From NCBI GenBank assembly GCA_964247055.1, contig OZ176054.1, positions 2,666,001 through 2,730,000 of the forward strand: a DNA stretch of 64,000 bases, written 5' to 3'. The notes beneath the pieces were generated by a model. The model did not search any database and was not told the origin of the DNA. It saw only the letters and a program-made list of their open reading frames with translations. This DNA comes from Paragordius varius. Taxonomy: Eukaryota; Nematomorpha. The position numbers were made by a program, and so were the translations under genes. Below are positions 37,068 through 49,874 of the stretch, one piece after another (the stretch's first letter is position 1; the number at the start of each line of letters is the position of its first letter).

Positions 37068-38376
37068 GGAGAACATGTTAAACCATTCAATTTCAAATAT
37101 GATTTTTGTTTACTTATTTTTGATCGCGCCGAACATAGTCGTCTCACTTTTTTGATTTAGGCCCTCTTTTTACCCGCTACCCCCGTAAAATGCCATTTTT
37201 TTCAAAAAACACAAAGTCCACAAAAATAATTTTTTGATTGTATTTTTTTTCCCAAGGTATGAAACTGTAAAAATTCAATAAGGATTCCACGTATTTCCTG
37301 TTAAAAGGCAAAAATTTTAGTCACGCGTTTCTTTGATGATAGCTGCTGAGTAAAGAGTATCTATCATATGTATAGGATGTTAAAAAATATATGGATAATA
37401 AAACATTATTCATGGTAATCTATATATTTATAAAAATGGAAAATGCTGGCTTTGTGATCTGGTACCGGAAAACCGGTAGACCCAATCAAATCCAAACATT
37501 GAAAAAATATATTCATTAATGAATGCCCCGACAATAGCCTCGCCCTTTTTTGAAATAGTCCCCCAGTTCGGGCCCACCCCGTGTGAAAAACGGGTGAGAC
37601 AATTTTCTGGAAAACGTGTTGGACCATTCAATTTCAAATATGATTTTTGTTTACTTATTTTTGATCGCGCCGTACATAGTCGTCTCATTTTTTTGATTTA
37701 GGCCCTCTTTTTACCCGCTACCTCCGTAAAATGCCATTTTTTTCAAAAAACACCAAGTCCACAAAAATAATTTTTTGATTGTATTTTTTTCCCAAGGTAT
37801 GAAACTGTAAAAATTCAATAAAGATTCCACGTATTTCCTGTTAAATGCAAAAATTTTAGTCAAGCATTTCTTTAATGATAGCTGAGTAATGAGTATCTAT
37901 CATATGTATAGCTATAGGATGTTAAAAAATATATGGATAAAAAAACATTATTTATGGTAATCTATATATTTATAAAAATGGAAAATGCTGACTTTGTGAT
38001 CTGGTACCGGAAAACCGGTAGACCCATTCAAATCCAAACTTCGAAAATTTATAATCATTAATGAATGCCTCGACAATAGCTTCGCCCTTTTTTTGAAATA
38101 GGCCCCCAGTTCGGGCCCATCCCGTGTGAAAAACGGGTTTTTTCTGAAAACAGAAGTCCACAAAAATCGTGTCTTAGAGACAATTTCCCGGAGAACGTGT
38201 TGGACCATTCAATATCAAATATGATTTTTGTTTACTTATTTTCGATTGCGCCGAACATAGTCGTCTGGCTTTTTTAATTTTTTCCCACTTTTTACCCGCT
38301 CCCCCCGTAAAATGACCCCCCCCCAGATTTCCGAAGGACTTCCTCGGGCTGCGTAGCAGCACGAGATTTACGCTAG
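37068..38376 (+). mobile_element. Helitron in tandem duplication (2.5 copies)
   Basis: Three overlapping units: a partial one (37068-37418), one starting TCTATATATTTATAAAAATG at 37419, and one starting at 37961 and ending CTAG at 38376 before a host T. The full unit is 542 bp. Each unit junction carries the same ~65 nt of non-Helitron sequence (TATCTATCATATGTATAG then GGATGTTAAAAAATATATGG), so host flank was duplicated with the element. 3' hairpins are as in the copy at 11597, with a G/A mismatch in the stem. Confidence 0.8.
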
Positions 38377-38482
38377 TATTATATATTTTGAGACTTTATT
38401 AGCTATTAAATATGAAAGAACAAAACTTAATAAAATTATGGTGATTAGTGTATGTAGCCATGCCTCATTTGACAGTATCCAG

Positions 38483-38605
38483 CCAAAAGCAACATTTTTT
38501 TATCCAAATGCAACATTTTTCAAATCAAGGAAAATGTTGCCTTTGCTTGAAAAAATGTTGCGATAAGTTGAAGAAATGTTGCCTTTGATTGAAAAATATT
38601 TTATA
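38483..38605. repeat. Mirrored 21-bp repeats (cluster 0)
   Basis: GCAACAT starts at 38489 and 38510, and its complement ATGTTGC at 38534, 38555 and 38576, all steps of exactly 21 bp. Two units thus face three inverted units. The arrangement matches the elements at 48.0 and 49.2 kb. Confidence 0.7.
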
Positions 38606-40016
38606 AAAAAATTTTACCACAAGCGGTGCACAACATAACTAAAGTTATAGCGTAATATTGCATACAGCTTCAATCAAAGCTTTTGGTCGTCAAACAAAAA
38701 ATGCTATATATGCGCTTTTTATTACTCCACAGATCTGTGGAAAAATAACGTTCTATCAAATTTTATAGTCGTTTTAAGATCATATTTGGGGATTCAGTAA
38801 CCCTGATAACAGAAACCTTATTTATTCAACACTCGTGTTTTCACTAAAATAAAATTATGAAATTTAGATGATATTATCGTGATCTGTATGGGCACAAATA
38901 ACATCTCATTTCTTTAAGTCATAGCGGTTGTTCTTATGATTGTGACTAACAAAAATGTGGGTGGCAGAAATCAAAAAGCTAAAAGTTTAAACAGAATCGG
39001 ATCAATGCAACTATGTATATTTATTAACTATCTCAAGAAAATCGGTAAATCTGTAAAATGCAACGAAAAGAATAATGGAATATAAACCTAAATTGGTGTA
39101 ATTATCTTATATTTTATCATAACATTTTCCAAAAAAATATTTTTTAACTTGATGTATCTATAATGGCGATATTTATCAATCTACATAAAAATATTGGGAA
39201 AACAAGATTTATTCCTTTAACAAAAAATATATTTTTTTGTGACCAAACAAATAAGTTATTATTTAGCAAGATAACATTAACATGCTGCTACATAACTGTA
39301 AAAATCAATAAATGCTTAACTATTTTGGCACACAATGAAAAAAACTGTATTTTCTTACGCATATCTTTGAAATAATCTTTCACAAATCTTTTGTCCTAAC
39401 ACATAAAAAATCAAGGTTCGCTTCTTCTAAGCCAAAGTCAAAAGTGAACGATTTTAGTCAAAACTGTTGTAGTTTCGGTTTCCTAAGAAAGAACTGAAGG
39501 CCAAATGGCTTTCAATTTGTTTGTTATTATTAATAGATAGTTTAAATTTCATATTTTTGAAGAATTATCTTAAATATAATTTTATAATTTAAACACAGAA
39601 AAGAATATTAAAAGATAAACATTTAGTTAAAAAGGGAATGAAAATAATTGATTTTGGAACTGTTAGAAACCAAAGTTCCAGCCTTATTTAAATTTTTTGA
39701 TTCCAATCATATTAAAATATTTTATATCATGTTCATGAAATGAAAAGGTCAGTCATGGAATTTTATATGGAAAAAAAGGAAACCGCTAGAGAGTATAAAA
39801 ATTTTTACATTAAAATAATTAATTTTTCGTCGGCATTCCATACATATGAACCCTCAAAGGTGTCATAAAACTTTTTTGTTTGAATCATAAAAAAACAAAT
39901 ATATACTAGCTTTCATCAAAAATTTAATTAACTCTGACAGTTAATTAGGGATGAGACAAGTTAATATCGTGTTTTAATTTTCATTTTTTTTGTATTTTGT
40001 GAAAAAATATAAATTG

Positions 40017-40059
<43 letters not shown>

Positions 40060-40763
40060 AAATCGATGAAAATATATAGAATGATGGGATTACTCTCTCT
40101 ACCATCATCATTTTTTTCGTTTTATTTCATACATGTTGTATGCTTCTGTCTCTAAATAAGGTTCTGATGATATGTTATTCTTTGCACGCGACATAAAACA
40201 GAGTGTAAAAACTGTGTTATCATTATTAATTACCTTTGTTTTCGTATTATCCATGTGATTTTGTCATACTTTGATAGTTAGTTTTTGACCCGAATATGTT
40301 TAACACTAATATCTAATTTATATTTTGCAAAAATGTCCCTGGACAAACATGTTGAATAATTATACCAAGTTTTTTACAGCCAGCCCTCATTATCCATGAT
40401 TAATGATATTATCAATTTTAATATAGGGTTATCGATTCGATTAATTATAAATATATTTTAATCAATAGTTGGAAAACGTACATATATATTCAATAACCTA
40501 ATGTGTTGTTTATGGAGAATTCTGTTGAAATGATTAATTTAGACTGCTAACTTGCCTAATTAATTTTACAATGAATTTGTTAAGAAAAAAATGATAAATT
40601 CGTTTCCAAATATTTAAAACAAACAACCATAACAACACCAGTAAAAACTTTTTTCACTTTCATGAAAATGAACTTTGCAATCGATTCCATTTGTTAGCGA
40701 TGAAATATAGTATATTCGTTTATGAAAAGAATTCTCATCGGATTTTATCATCAGTACATATAA
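38606..40763. other. AT-rich sequence upstream of RP2, nothing recognised apart from a (TA)n run
   Basis: No exon-like stretch found. The last few hundred bases presumably hold the RP2 promoter and 5' UTR, but I see no distinct TATA or initiator. Confidence 0.5.
40021..40056. repeat. (TA)n microsatellite
   Basis: 36 bp of uninterrupted TA dinucleotides. Confidence 0.95.
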
Positions 40764-43700
40764 ATGGGATGTTTAGTTAGCCGTTCCGTACAGTTTGCAA
40801 ATTCTTGTGATACATTATGGGCCCGATTTCAGGAGTGGCGAAAGGAAAGAAAGAGACAAAAATTTTATTTAACTTCCGATTATCAACTTTGTAGTAATCA
40901 AAATGAACTTTCCAAAACGAGTAATATAACTAGTGGTGGCAACACACATCATACATCCTCTACCGCATCCGGATTTAAACGATTCAGTGAAACGCTGGTT
41001 AATCGCAAATTTTCCTGGTAATTTTGTTTTATTTTAATAACATCTATAAATCCACGATTAAAACTATCTGTTATAATCTTATGATTCTTGATTTTTTTAG
41101 GGAATTAAAACCTTGAAAAGGGCCTGTTTATAAAGTTAATTAAAATTTTGCTCCCGTTTTTTTAACACGCTTCCAGACCTGCTATATGGTAACGATTGCA
41201 TATATGACTGCTGGTGACCGCTAAAATAGTTGTAAAATTTATAATCAAAAAATCATTATAAATTAAGTAAAATCTATTTGGTAAACTTCATTTTCTTTAT
41301 TTAATTATAATATCCTACATTTAGATATTAATGACTTAAGAATAAAAAAATACATTCATAAGCGGTCTGGTTATCATTGACCGGTTAAAAATTTGGTTCT
41401 ACTCCCTATACCTCCCAGCAGCCCGTTTTTTTCGCTAATATTTGGTCTGAAATCCACATGCTAATATTCAATGTGGCTTAATTGAAATAAAGAAGAATAA
41501 AAATTAGTAGTATTTCAATGTTTAAATTGTTATAACGTGTATACATTTTTTGTATTTAGGGAAAAACGAGCGGGCCAAATCTTCCACAAAGAATTAAAAT
41601 TTGAACAACTCAACGATCAATGTGCATGTAAGGGACCAGGAACAATAAACGCCAACCAATTTACCATTTCAAAATGCAAAGTTAGTTACCTAATTCATAA
41701 AAATATATTTAAAATGTCATCAAAAACAGAATTTTAAATCATATTCCTAAAAGGGTCTCACAATATAATTGTTAATTATCATTTTTCCAACAATAAATTA
41801 ATTAGGTACTTGGTCAGCGATCGGGCTTAATTTCCTTCCATTATGTATATTAAGTATAGGGTTAGGTATTTAACCAATTAAAAATAACTAATAAGATCAT
41901 CCATAAACCATTCAATTACTAAAAACAATTGTTAATTGTTAATCAATATAATATAAATATTAATCCATTTATTTTAAGTAACAAATATTTAAAATTAATT
42001 AAAGTTTATAATTACAAAACTTTTATTACATTTTTTTAATTTCATCCTATTTAATAATGATTGTTTCATATCGCGTTATCAACATATGTTTAAAAAATCT
42101 TGATTGGCCCTTTTGAAAGCGATCACATTCATGGCCTAAGCGCATTCATACATGAATAAAACCAAACACCCCGAAAATTATATTTAAATTTTTCTAAAAT
42201 TATGCTCAATGTGATTAAAATTAAAATGTAAATATTTTTTATGATTGGAAATAAGGACTACATACAAACCATATTCCAATAATAATAAAACGATTGTGAT
42301 AGATTATTAGCGTGATTAAAGATTTTAATAATATAAAAGAAACTCTTGTACTATTCTTCTTACTTTCGTACCATAATATAGTAATGAATTAACCACTTGT
42401 CCCTAGAGTATTTTTGAGATATTGGAAGCCAAAAATTATTATTGTCAAAAATAAAATAAATAATTATTATTAAAAAATATACAATATTATTTGTGTAAAT
42501 GATCAATTTCTGGATAGAAAAATAATTTCAATTTTGATTAATTTTTGTTTTGACAGACATTTATTTTATCGCATATTTTTACTAAAATATGTAACACAGA
42601 CCTCAATCTTTATTTTGTATAATATTTATTTTATAAATTAAACATATAACTTTTATATTTTTTTGTCCAGGAAAGATATTTTATTCAAATCTTTTATATA
42701 TCTGAATTAAATAAATATCCCAGAACATTATTATTTGACACTTCATTACATATCATATTGGTAAAAAACCTTTGGCGGTTGTTCCATAGGGCCACACAGA
42801 GAATTTCGGGTTGCACTCCAGATTTCAGTTTCTAAATTATATCCTTATTTTTCGCTTTTGATTGATTGTATTTATTTTAATTGGTATTAAGTTTTAAAGC
42901 TCATTACATACTGTTTTTATGAGTTCTGTTAGCTTAGCAAGATTTAGAAACAAATATTACCAAAAGATAATGGCTAATTTATACCCCGAAAGGTAATGTA
43001 TGTATCTCAAAAGTAATGAAGGTGTTTTATAACTAACATATTATTAACATGCAATAAAAAAGCGAAAACATTTTATAATATTTTTTTGACTCTATATAAA
43101 TTAAATTTAATTATATAAAATTTAGAATTGCAAACTTTTTATCTTTGATGTATGTGATTCTGTTAATGTGGAAAAATGTTCGGATTGTGTTATCTACATC
43201 GGACCCACTAAAAACAGGTTAATTTGATAATCCAAGCTATAAACCATACGTAGATTAACTATATATTTTTCAACTTAAAATTAAATTTCAAATAATGGAC
43301 ATTTTCTTATTTGTCCCATTTTCAAAAATTATGTATTTAATCATTATTAATAAAAATGTTCATGATCACGATTCAAATTTGATAATTTTTTTAAAATGCA
43401 ATGCACTAAGCGCCAGAAATACAACCTACGCCTCATGCTAGTACAATATTACGACAATTAAATATAGTATAAAAATAAAAAAATATAATTGTGAAATCCT
43501 TATCCTAAAATTTTTTCCGACACATTATTTTTTAATATTTTTTGCGAAATCGATAAAGATTAATATAAAAGAAGATCAACCTACAAATTAATTTTATTTT
43601 ATTGAATGCATTTACTCAATCTTTTGAGGTTTTTATATTTGATAATGCAGCTTGCAATGTTTTTTACAGATAATTTACTGTAATTTTGACTTGAAAATAA

Positions 43701-46700
43701 AATAATCTCAAGATATAAGTTATACTTATATTTATCAAACATTTGTAACTTTATATTCCATATATCTTTATATAGTGTATACGTTCGAAATTGCGAAAAT
43801 TGTTTGATACAAACGGCATGTCACCAGTTCCGCATAAGAGACTGTACAAATATTCGAATATGGCTATTTAGCCTTACTAAACCAGCTCTAGAATCGTCGA
43901 CCCAAATAAAATTTGCCTGCTTTTGCTACAACTATCAAGGCCTACCACGTATATTTCTTGTTTACGCATTTTTACCATAAATAATTAAATTGATCTTTAA
44001 AATCTAAATATTACATACTCGCTCTCACTTTTTAGAGCAATTCCAGGGACCTAATTTGAATCCCTTCAATAATAAATGGAGTGAGGTGGTAGATTTTGAC
44101 CATTCTGCAGTTTCAAACACCTCTCAAAGCAATCAAAGTGAAAAATCTTTACAACAATTAAGTTGGTCGATCATGTCATCAGTAAGTGCGGAAACATTAT
44201 GTTAATACTTGTAATCATAAAATTTTAAACGTGATGCTAGCCTATTTTACGTATATGAGACTTTTTAAAAATGCAAGTTATGCCAAAAAACATTTTTAAC
44301 GCTCCCTTCTCACCATTTTATTTGGCTGATGCGATAATATTGGCCTGTAATTCTTTAAATTTTGGTGTTAATATACAACATTTAATAAATGTATTTGTAT
44401 CAAGTCTGAATCTCAAAACTATATTCAACGATTTCTTCCACCCACCAACTCAATAACCTCACCAAAAGTTAGTATTATAAAGGATGACCCCGGCATAGAC
44501 TCAACAAATTTACTCACTGAAAATTCATCTAAATCGAAATCAAAAGCGGGCAATATCAATAATACCTCGAAATCAAACGATGAATTGACAAGTCAGACAA
44601 AAATAGAATCGAATTCTATTAATGTTAATATCACCAAACCAAACAGTATTGCAGAAGAAAATGTGCCTTTTATGGATTCACCCAATAAGCATATTTCCAC
44701 ACCCACGGGCAATAATGTTTTGGAAAGCAATTTAGATGCGAAAACTCAAACACCGACAAATCTTGACTCAAATCAAATACATAGCGAGTTAAAAGAAAAT
44801 TCTTCAGACATCCATTTACCCAAAAGTATAACGCTTATAGAAGAACCTACAACTGAAAACACTGTTACACCGTTGTTGTCACCATCTCGGGAAAGTTGTA
44901 AGATATTTAGATTCATTCACAAAAAATTTTCCTTTTATAGTTAGAGGTATATAACCTTTTGGGAACGCCTTATTCAATATTATAGGATTTAACAATATGT
45001 TATATTTTAAAATAATAGTAGGGAGAAATCTGTTGCATTTTTCGTAAATAACTTTTTTCAAGATAAATTTTTTTATTAACTGCTGGCATTACTAGTATAT
45101 TGATACTCAAACTCTAGGTGCTACCGAGGAAAGTACCAATAATAATTTGTCTCAAGATTTTTTGGATTCCATTACTGTAGATGAAGAAAAAAGTTATGTT
45201 ATCCAAACACATGGCTTTACGCCCGATGTTAAAGAAAATGTATGCGGTTCGCCTTCATTCAAAGGTTAATCAAAAAATTCTGTCGAGAAAACTTACATTT
45301 TATATTTAATAAACATTTCTTTTTGGCAAAATTAACCATTTTGTGTTTGTCTAATGGCGTATTTAGGTTTCAGAATAAAACTTTAATGTTTAAAGGTAAT
45401 TTTTAACTGTTTAAAAAGGGATTTCTTTTTGAAATGTTGAAGTATATATTTTTATAATTGTTTAAGGGGTGAATATGATATTTATTTACACCTCCATTTT
45501 TTAAGGTACCAATTCTTTGATAGCATGCTTGATACTTATTTTAATACATTATTAATTTATATATTTTTAATTCAATTTTTTAAAAAATGGAAATTTTGCC
45601 ATCAAATTATATTAAATTATTTTTCATTGCTTATTTACATATGAGACTTAACTATAACTAAATCATTTTGAAAATATAACTAAACATGCCTAATTTAATG
45701 GCAAAAGGTTGCTTTCATAACTCGATTTTCTCATATTTGTAATCTTAATCGTAGAATCTGGAGTTGTAAATTCATCTACTGAATTGCAATACAAATGGCT
45801 TATTACACAGCCATAAAATGGGTCATGTTTTAAATTATTTGATGTATTTATGATAATAATTACTTTTTATGATAAACTATTTTGGGCTCTATAATAGACA
45901 AACTCAAGGCCGCAAGTTATTTCGTTCTTAAAGGATCTCAAACCTTAGCAGAACCCTTAATATCTTCGCATACGTTGAAATCGACAAACGGACATACAAA
46001 ATCATCAGATGAGCAGCCTTCTAAATCTCCAGAAGACATTAATAACAATAAAGGAAATGGTAAAGATGCTTCCCCGACCACCAAATTTTATGCAATGCAC
46101 TCTATGAATACAACCAATAATTATGTAAATTTTAATTATATGAATTTATTTTTTTATCTTGAAATTCGGAATAATCTATAAAACACTGTTTAAATTGTAT
46201 TAATATAAGTTGGTGTTAATGTCAACTCCAAATCTTAAAAAGCAACAGTAATCTCGGAGCAAATCTTTTGCTAACCGCTTTGTTGAATACATATATTTTT
46301 TAATTCCAAAATATATTTCTTTAGCAAAAATGTTTGGTTGTATTCTTTTGGGACGGACAAAATGATGATCGTGCCAAAATTTACATAACTGAGATGAAAA
46401 AACGCAACGTAAGAAATAGATTTATGAAAAATATTAAATTGTAAAAAAGTGATTATTTAATAAATACAGCCATTTTAAAAATAAATGTATGTATCTGAAC
46501 TATTTTAACACAGCCGGAATGTTACCTCATCCAAACGCGTCAAATGCGCTTATCACGATTAGATTCTCACACTATTTTTGGTTCCACACATTACGAGCAA
46601 ACAGTCGATACGGGTAATTAAAAATATTTATTTATTATATTGCAATTTAGCGCAAAAAATATGTTAAGCTTAAGGGGCTCACAACAATTTAGAAGCTTTG

Positions 46701-47550
46701 TTCATAACTATTGTTAAAATTATTTTTGTTTCCATATGATATAATAAGAGTCCAGTTGTAATTTCGTAAGTAGGGTCTTGTACCAACTTTGATCAGCGAA
46801 ATTTTGTAAACTTTTATATACAAATAAAAAATAAATACCGTTAAAAAATAAGAATTCACCAATAATGTTATTACAGGGGTCTGACACACATGCATAGATT
46901 AAACGCTTTTTAGGTTATTGTTATTGGAATAAGAATCTCCTCTCTACAATAAATTTATTTTTCGATTGTAAAGCCTAAAGCTAATACGGTCTCAAAAAAA
47001 TTTTTAAGCCTTAACCTAGCTAAAGGGTTAGTGCTACATGGTGTTGGTTGGATAACTATTGTTAGGTAATGATTCTATGTGCAAAAACATTCCTCGAGTT
47101 TTCCCAGGACATTGATCAAATATTTTTAAAGCACTTCGTACCATTTTTTACCATTTCGGTTTAAGCATGCAATATAGTAAGGTCAACACTTATTGAATTA
47201 AAAGATCTAAGATATTTTTCATCAATGACCTAAAAATCACGAATTGGAACTACATCGAATTAGAAAATTATACATATCTTATTGCTGTTGCTGTAAAAAT
47301 ATATTGTCCATCCACCTGCTTGTAATCCGAATATGGTTTTGTTCTATTTGTATAATTTTTATACTTAATTATTTTTTAAGGCCCTGTTATTGGATTGCAT
47401 TTTTATGGCCGGAATGCAATTCAAAAATGCACAAACACTCTTAAGTGCCTGGTGACAGGAACTCCTGGTTTAGTTTACATTACAACAAACCCTCAAACCT
47501 CGGAACAAATCATTTTAAAATTTTTCAAACAAAAAGATCATGCTCTTTAA
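40764..47550 (+). CDS. RP2: RP2 (XRP2) protein, Arl3 GTPase-activating TBCC-domain protein with expanded linker
   Basis: RP2 is the GAP for Arl3 and releases lipidated cargo into cilia; in humans its loss causes retinitis pigmentosa. Eleven exons: 40764-41017, 41560-41680, 43126-43217, 43776-43948, 44036-44181, 44405-44897, 45118-45264, 45898-46124, 46325-46408, 46514-46613, 47381-47550. All phases agree, giving 668 aa (human 350). MGCLVS keeps Gly2/Cys3 for myristoylation and palmitoylation. The TBCC beta-helix spans about residues 85-290, with GPGTINANQF, CVIYIGPTKN, ACHQFRIRDC, ALESSTQIKF and FNNKWSEVVDF. Arg175 and Glu195 align with human R118 (arginine finger) and E138; human Gln115 is His. 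The NDPK-like domain covers about 550-668 (KCLVVFFWDG, ECYLIQTRQM, GPVIGLHFYG). Residues about 290-550 (exons 6-8) are Ser/Thr/Asn-rich linker. The N-terminus is also about 57 aa longer than human. AATAAA follows at 47736. Confidence 0.94.
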
Positions 47551-47735
47551 AACTTAGCTTTAAACATTCCCTGTGTAATGATATCAAAATTCTTCTGCAA
47601 AATGCTTATTTTCACCAAAATTTAGTTAAGATATACCACCAAGCTATATTTATATTTAGAAACTGTTTTATGATTATGAAAAATGATATGACTGTTGAAC
47701 CTCAAAAATTATATTAACATATATTGTTAATTTTG

Positions 47736-47741
47736 AATAAA
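47736..47741 (+). terminator. Polyadenylation signal AATAAA of RP2
   Basis: First canonical hexamer I noticed after the stop at 47550, at 186 nt. Confidence 0.5.
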
Positions 47742-48017
47742 TTATATTTATGTCATATTAGTTGGTTAAACGCTAATAATTTCAATTCTATCAAAAAGTT
47801 ATAAAAATGTTTATTCACAAACACAGTTTCATTGTCCGAAAATTTAAACAAAACATAAAGTGATTTTATTACATTTCCGATATCGCACAATCTAGTTTTA
47901 AAAACTAGTCATTTTTAGGGAAGATTTTCCAAACTAATGAATTTATTAACCGCTTTTAAATTCTTGAGACATTAAATAATTGGTTAGAATCATTTTGTTA
48001 CGTTTAGTAAGCTTTTA

Positions 48018-48416
48018 TATACCATTTGCAGTTCAAATTCACCCTTGAACAATTCAAATTTACCCTCGAACAATTCAAATTTCCCCTTGAACAATTCAAA
48101 TTCACCTTCGAACAATTCAAATTCACCCTAAAAATATTTTATGTGTTTTCGAACTAATATAATTCATTATTAATATGAAATATATGCTTATGGTACAGTT
48201 TATTATTTTTTCGGTATTATTTTAATTTAAAACAAAATTTTCATTTTTGAAAAATATATAAAATATAGGTAATTTTTGATCTCAAAAAACATATATTTTA
48301 TTTGAGGGTGAATTTGAATTGTTCGAGGGTGAATTTGAATTGTTCAAGGGTGAATTTGAATTGTTCAAGGGGGAATTTGAATTGTTTAAGGGTGAAATTG
48401 AATTGTAAATGGTATA
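48018..48416. mobile_element. Foldback-like element with mirrored 21-bp repeats (element 1)
   Basis: Outer ends TATACCATTTGCAGTTCAAA and its complement TTGTAAATGGTATA pair. Inside the left end are about five copies of a 21-bp unit (AATTCAAATTCACCCTTGAA plus C), and inside the right end about five inverted copies, around a ~170-bp AT-rich centre. The TATA-flanked ends suggest a TA target, but the duplication cannot be separated from the terminus. Non-coding. Confidence 0.75.
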
Positions 48417-49161
48417 TATGAGATTCTTTAAATACAAATTTCTTTAATAAATGACTGCCTCTAAAAATAGCAAGACTTTCCTTTAATCAAAAAATTAATA
48501 TTCCTGATATTTTACCTTATTTGATGTTTTTTGACTTATTTACTGCGAATTCTGGTAAAAATATATGTATAAGTATAAATTTAATTAAAATTTATCACCC
48601 GATCGCGCTTTTTTGCGTTATCCTATGGATACGACAAAGTCTATATTATATCCCAATAATGTTTTGAAGGGTTATATAAAAAAGATATGAGGAATTGTTG
48701 TAATTTTAAAATATAATTATGAAACTACTTAACTTTTTGTCCCAAATTACTTTAACTGTTTACTTCAGGCCAGCCTTAATTTGCTATTTAAAAGAAACTA
48801 CTGAGGGCGGTCCAATTAAAAAATTATGCTTCTATCTTAATATATATTATAAGTTAAAATATATAATAATTAAATAATTTTAGCTTCCACCTCATGCGTG
48901 TTATTTTTGAATCTACGGTTAAAATTTAATTTGTTTTAATTTAGCCCATGCACTTTTTAATGTTTTCTCGTATCAAGTAATTTTCTTGAAAGGAGTCGTC
49001 ATCCACCCCAATTTTTCAAATCTTAGATATCCAATATTATTTGCATATCATTTTGAGTTTAACCATACAATTTGGTTTAAAACGGTTAGCCACCTTTAAG
49101 GGTTCACCTTTAGAAGCAGATTTGTCTCTCAAAGCAATTACGAATCCGAATATCTTAAAAG

Positions 49162-49874
49162 TATACCATTTTCACTTCAAGAGTGTCCTTGAACACTTCA
49201 AGTTGGTCCTTGAACAATTCAAGTTCGTCCTTGAACAATTCAAGTTGGTCCTTGAACAATTCAAGTTGGTCCTTGAACAGTTCAAGTTGGTCCTTGAACA
49301 TTTCAAGTTGGTCCTTGAACACTTCAAGTTGGTCCTTAAAATTTATAAATTTTAATTTAACCATACTTTTTGCAATTATTTTTTTATTTTATTATTTATT
49401 AACCTAATTTTCTTTATTTATTATATATTTATTCATTTAAAAATAAAAAATTTTATTTAAAAACCACTTTGTTTGTTTCAAACTATTTTTTTATTGAACA
49501 AAATTATTGACTTTTATATGTTTTTAATGAGAAATTTTAATTAATAATCCAGAAAACTTATATCTTTTTTCATTTCGTGTTAAAATCTTATAAATATCCA
49601 AAATTATTTTAAGAAATTAATAAAGATATACGGTTTCTCAAAGATTAAAATTTGATATCGATTTAAAATTTATATCAAATAATGGAAAATAGGTTAAAAA
49701 CGATAAAATAGATGAATAATACACGATTTGATTGATAAAAGTTAAAAACAAAACAAAAAAGTCAAAGGACCAACTTGAACTGTTCAAGGACCAACTTGAA
49801 TTGCTCAAGGACTAACTTAAAATGTTCAAGGATCAACTTGTGTTCAAGGACACTCTTGAAGTGCAAATGGTATA
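49162..49874. mobile_element. Foldback-like element with mirrored 21-bp repeats (element 2)
   Basis: Ends TATACCATTTTCACTTCAAG and complement CTTGAAGTGCAAATGGTATA match those of the element at 48018. The left side holds about eight 21-bp units (AATTCAAGTTGGTCCTTGAA plus C), the right side about four or five inverted units, and the centre is AT-rich. Because 21 is a multiple of three, the repeats stay open in several frames, including a VLEQFKL heptad. I read this as a by-product of the repeat, not a protein. Confidence 0.78.

Noticed and set aside
37406-38362. Similar open frames (for example reading MSQRHDFCGLL or ISKQKSYLK) at 10.9, 31.8, 33.4, 37.4 and 38.0 kb
   Set aside because: They are shadows of the repeated Helitron DNA. 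The frames shift and break between copies and match no Rep or helicase motif.
42661-42850. Less AT-rich stretch in RP2 intron 2 (GGCGGTTGTTCCATAGGGCC) that looked like a possible exon
   Set aside because: Exons 2 and 3 join in phase and align without a gap to human RP2, so no coding is missing here. No TBCC-like residues are seen.
44271-44456. 61-codon open frame within RP2 intron 5 and exon 6
   Set aside because: It is in a different frame from exon 6. The correct frame from 44405 aligns with human RP2 (NYIQRFLPP against DYVPIP), leaving this as chance.
49041-49407. Open frames on both strands encoding heptads such as VLEQFKL or FKDQLEL, looking like coiled coils
   Set aside because: They come from a 21-bp tandem repeat inside a foldback-like element. 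Frames on both strands and more than one frame of a strand stay open because 21 is a multiple of three. There is no start, splice or flank support.
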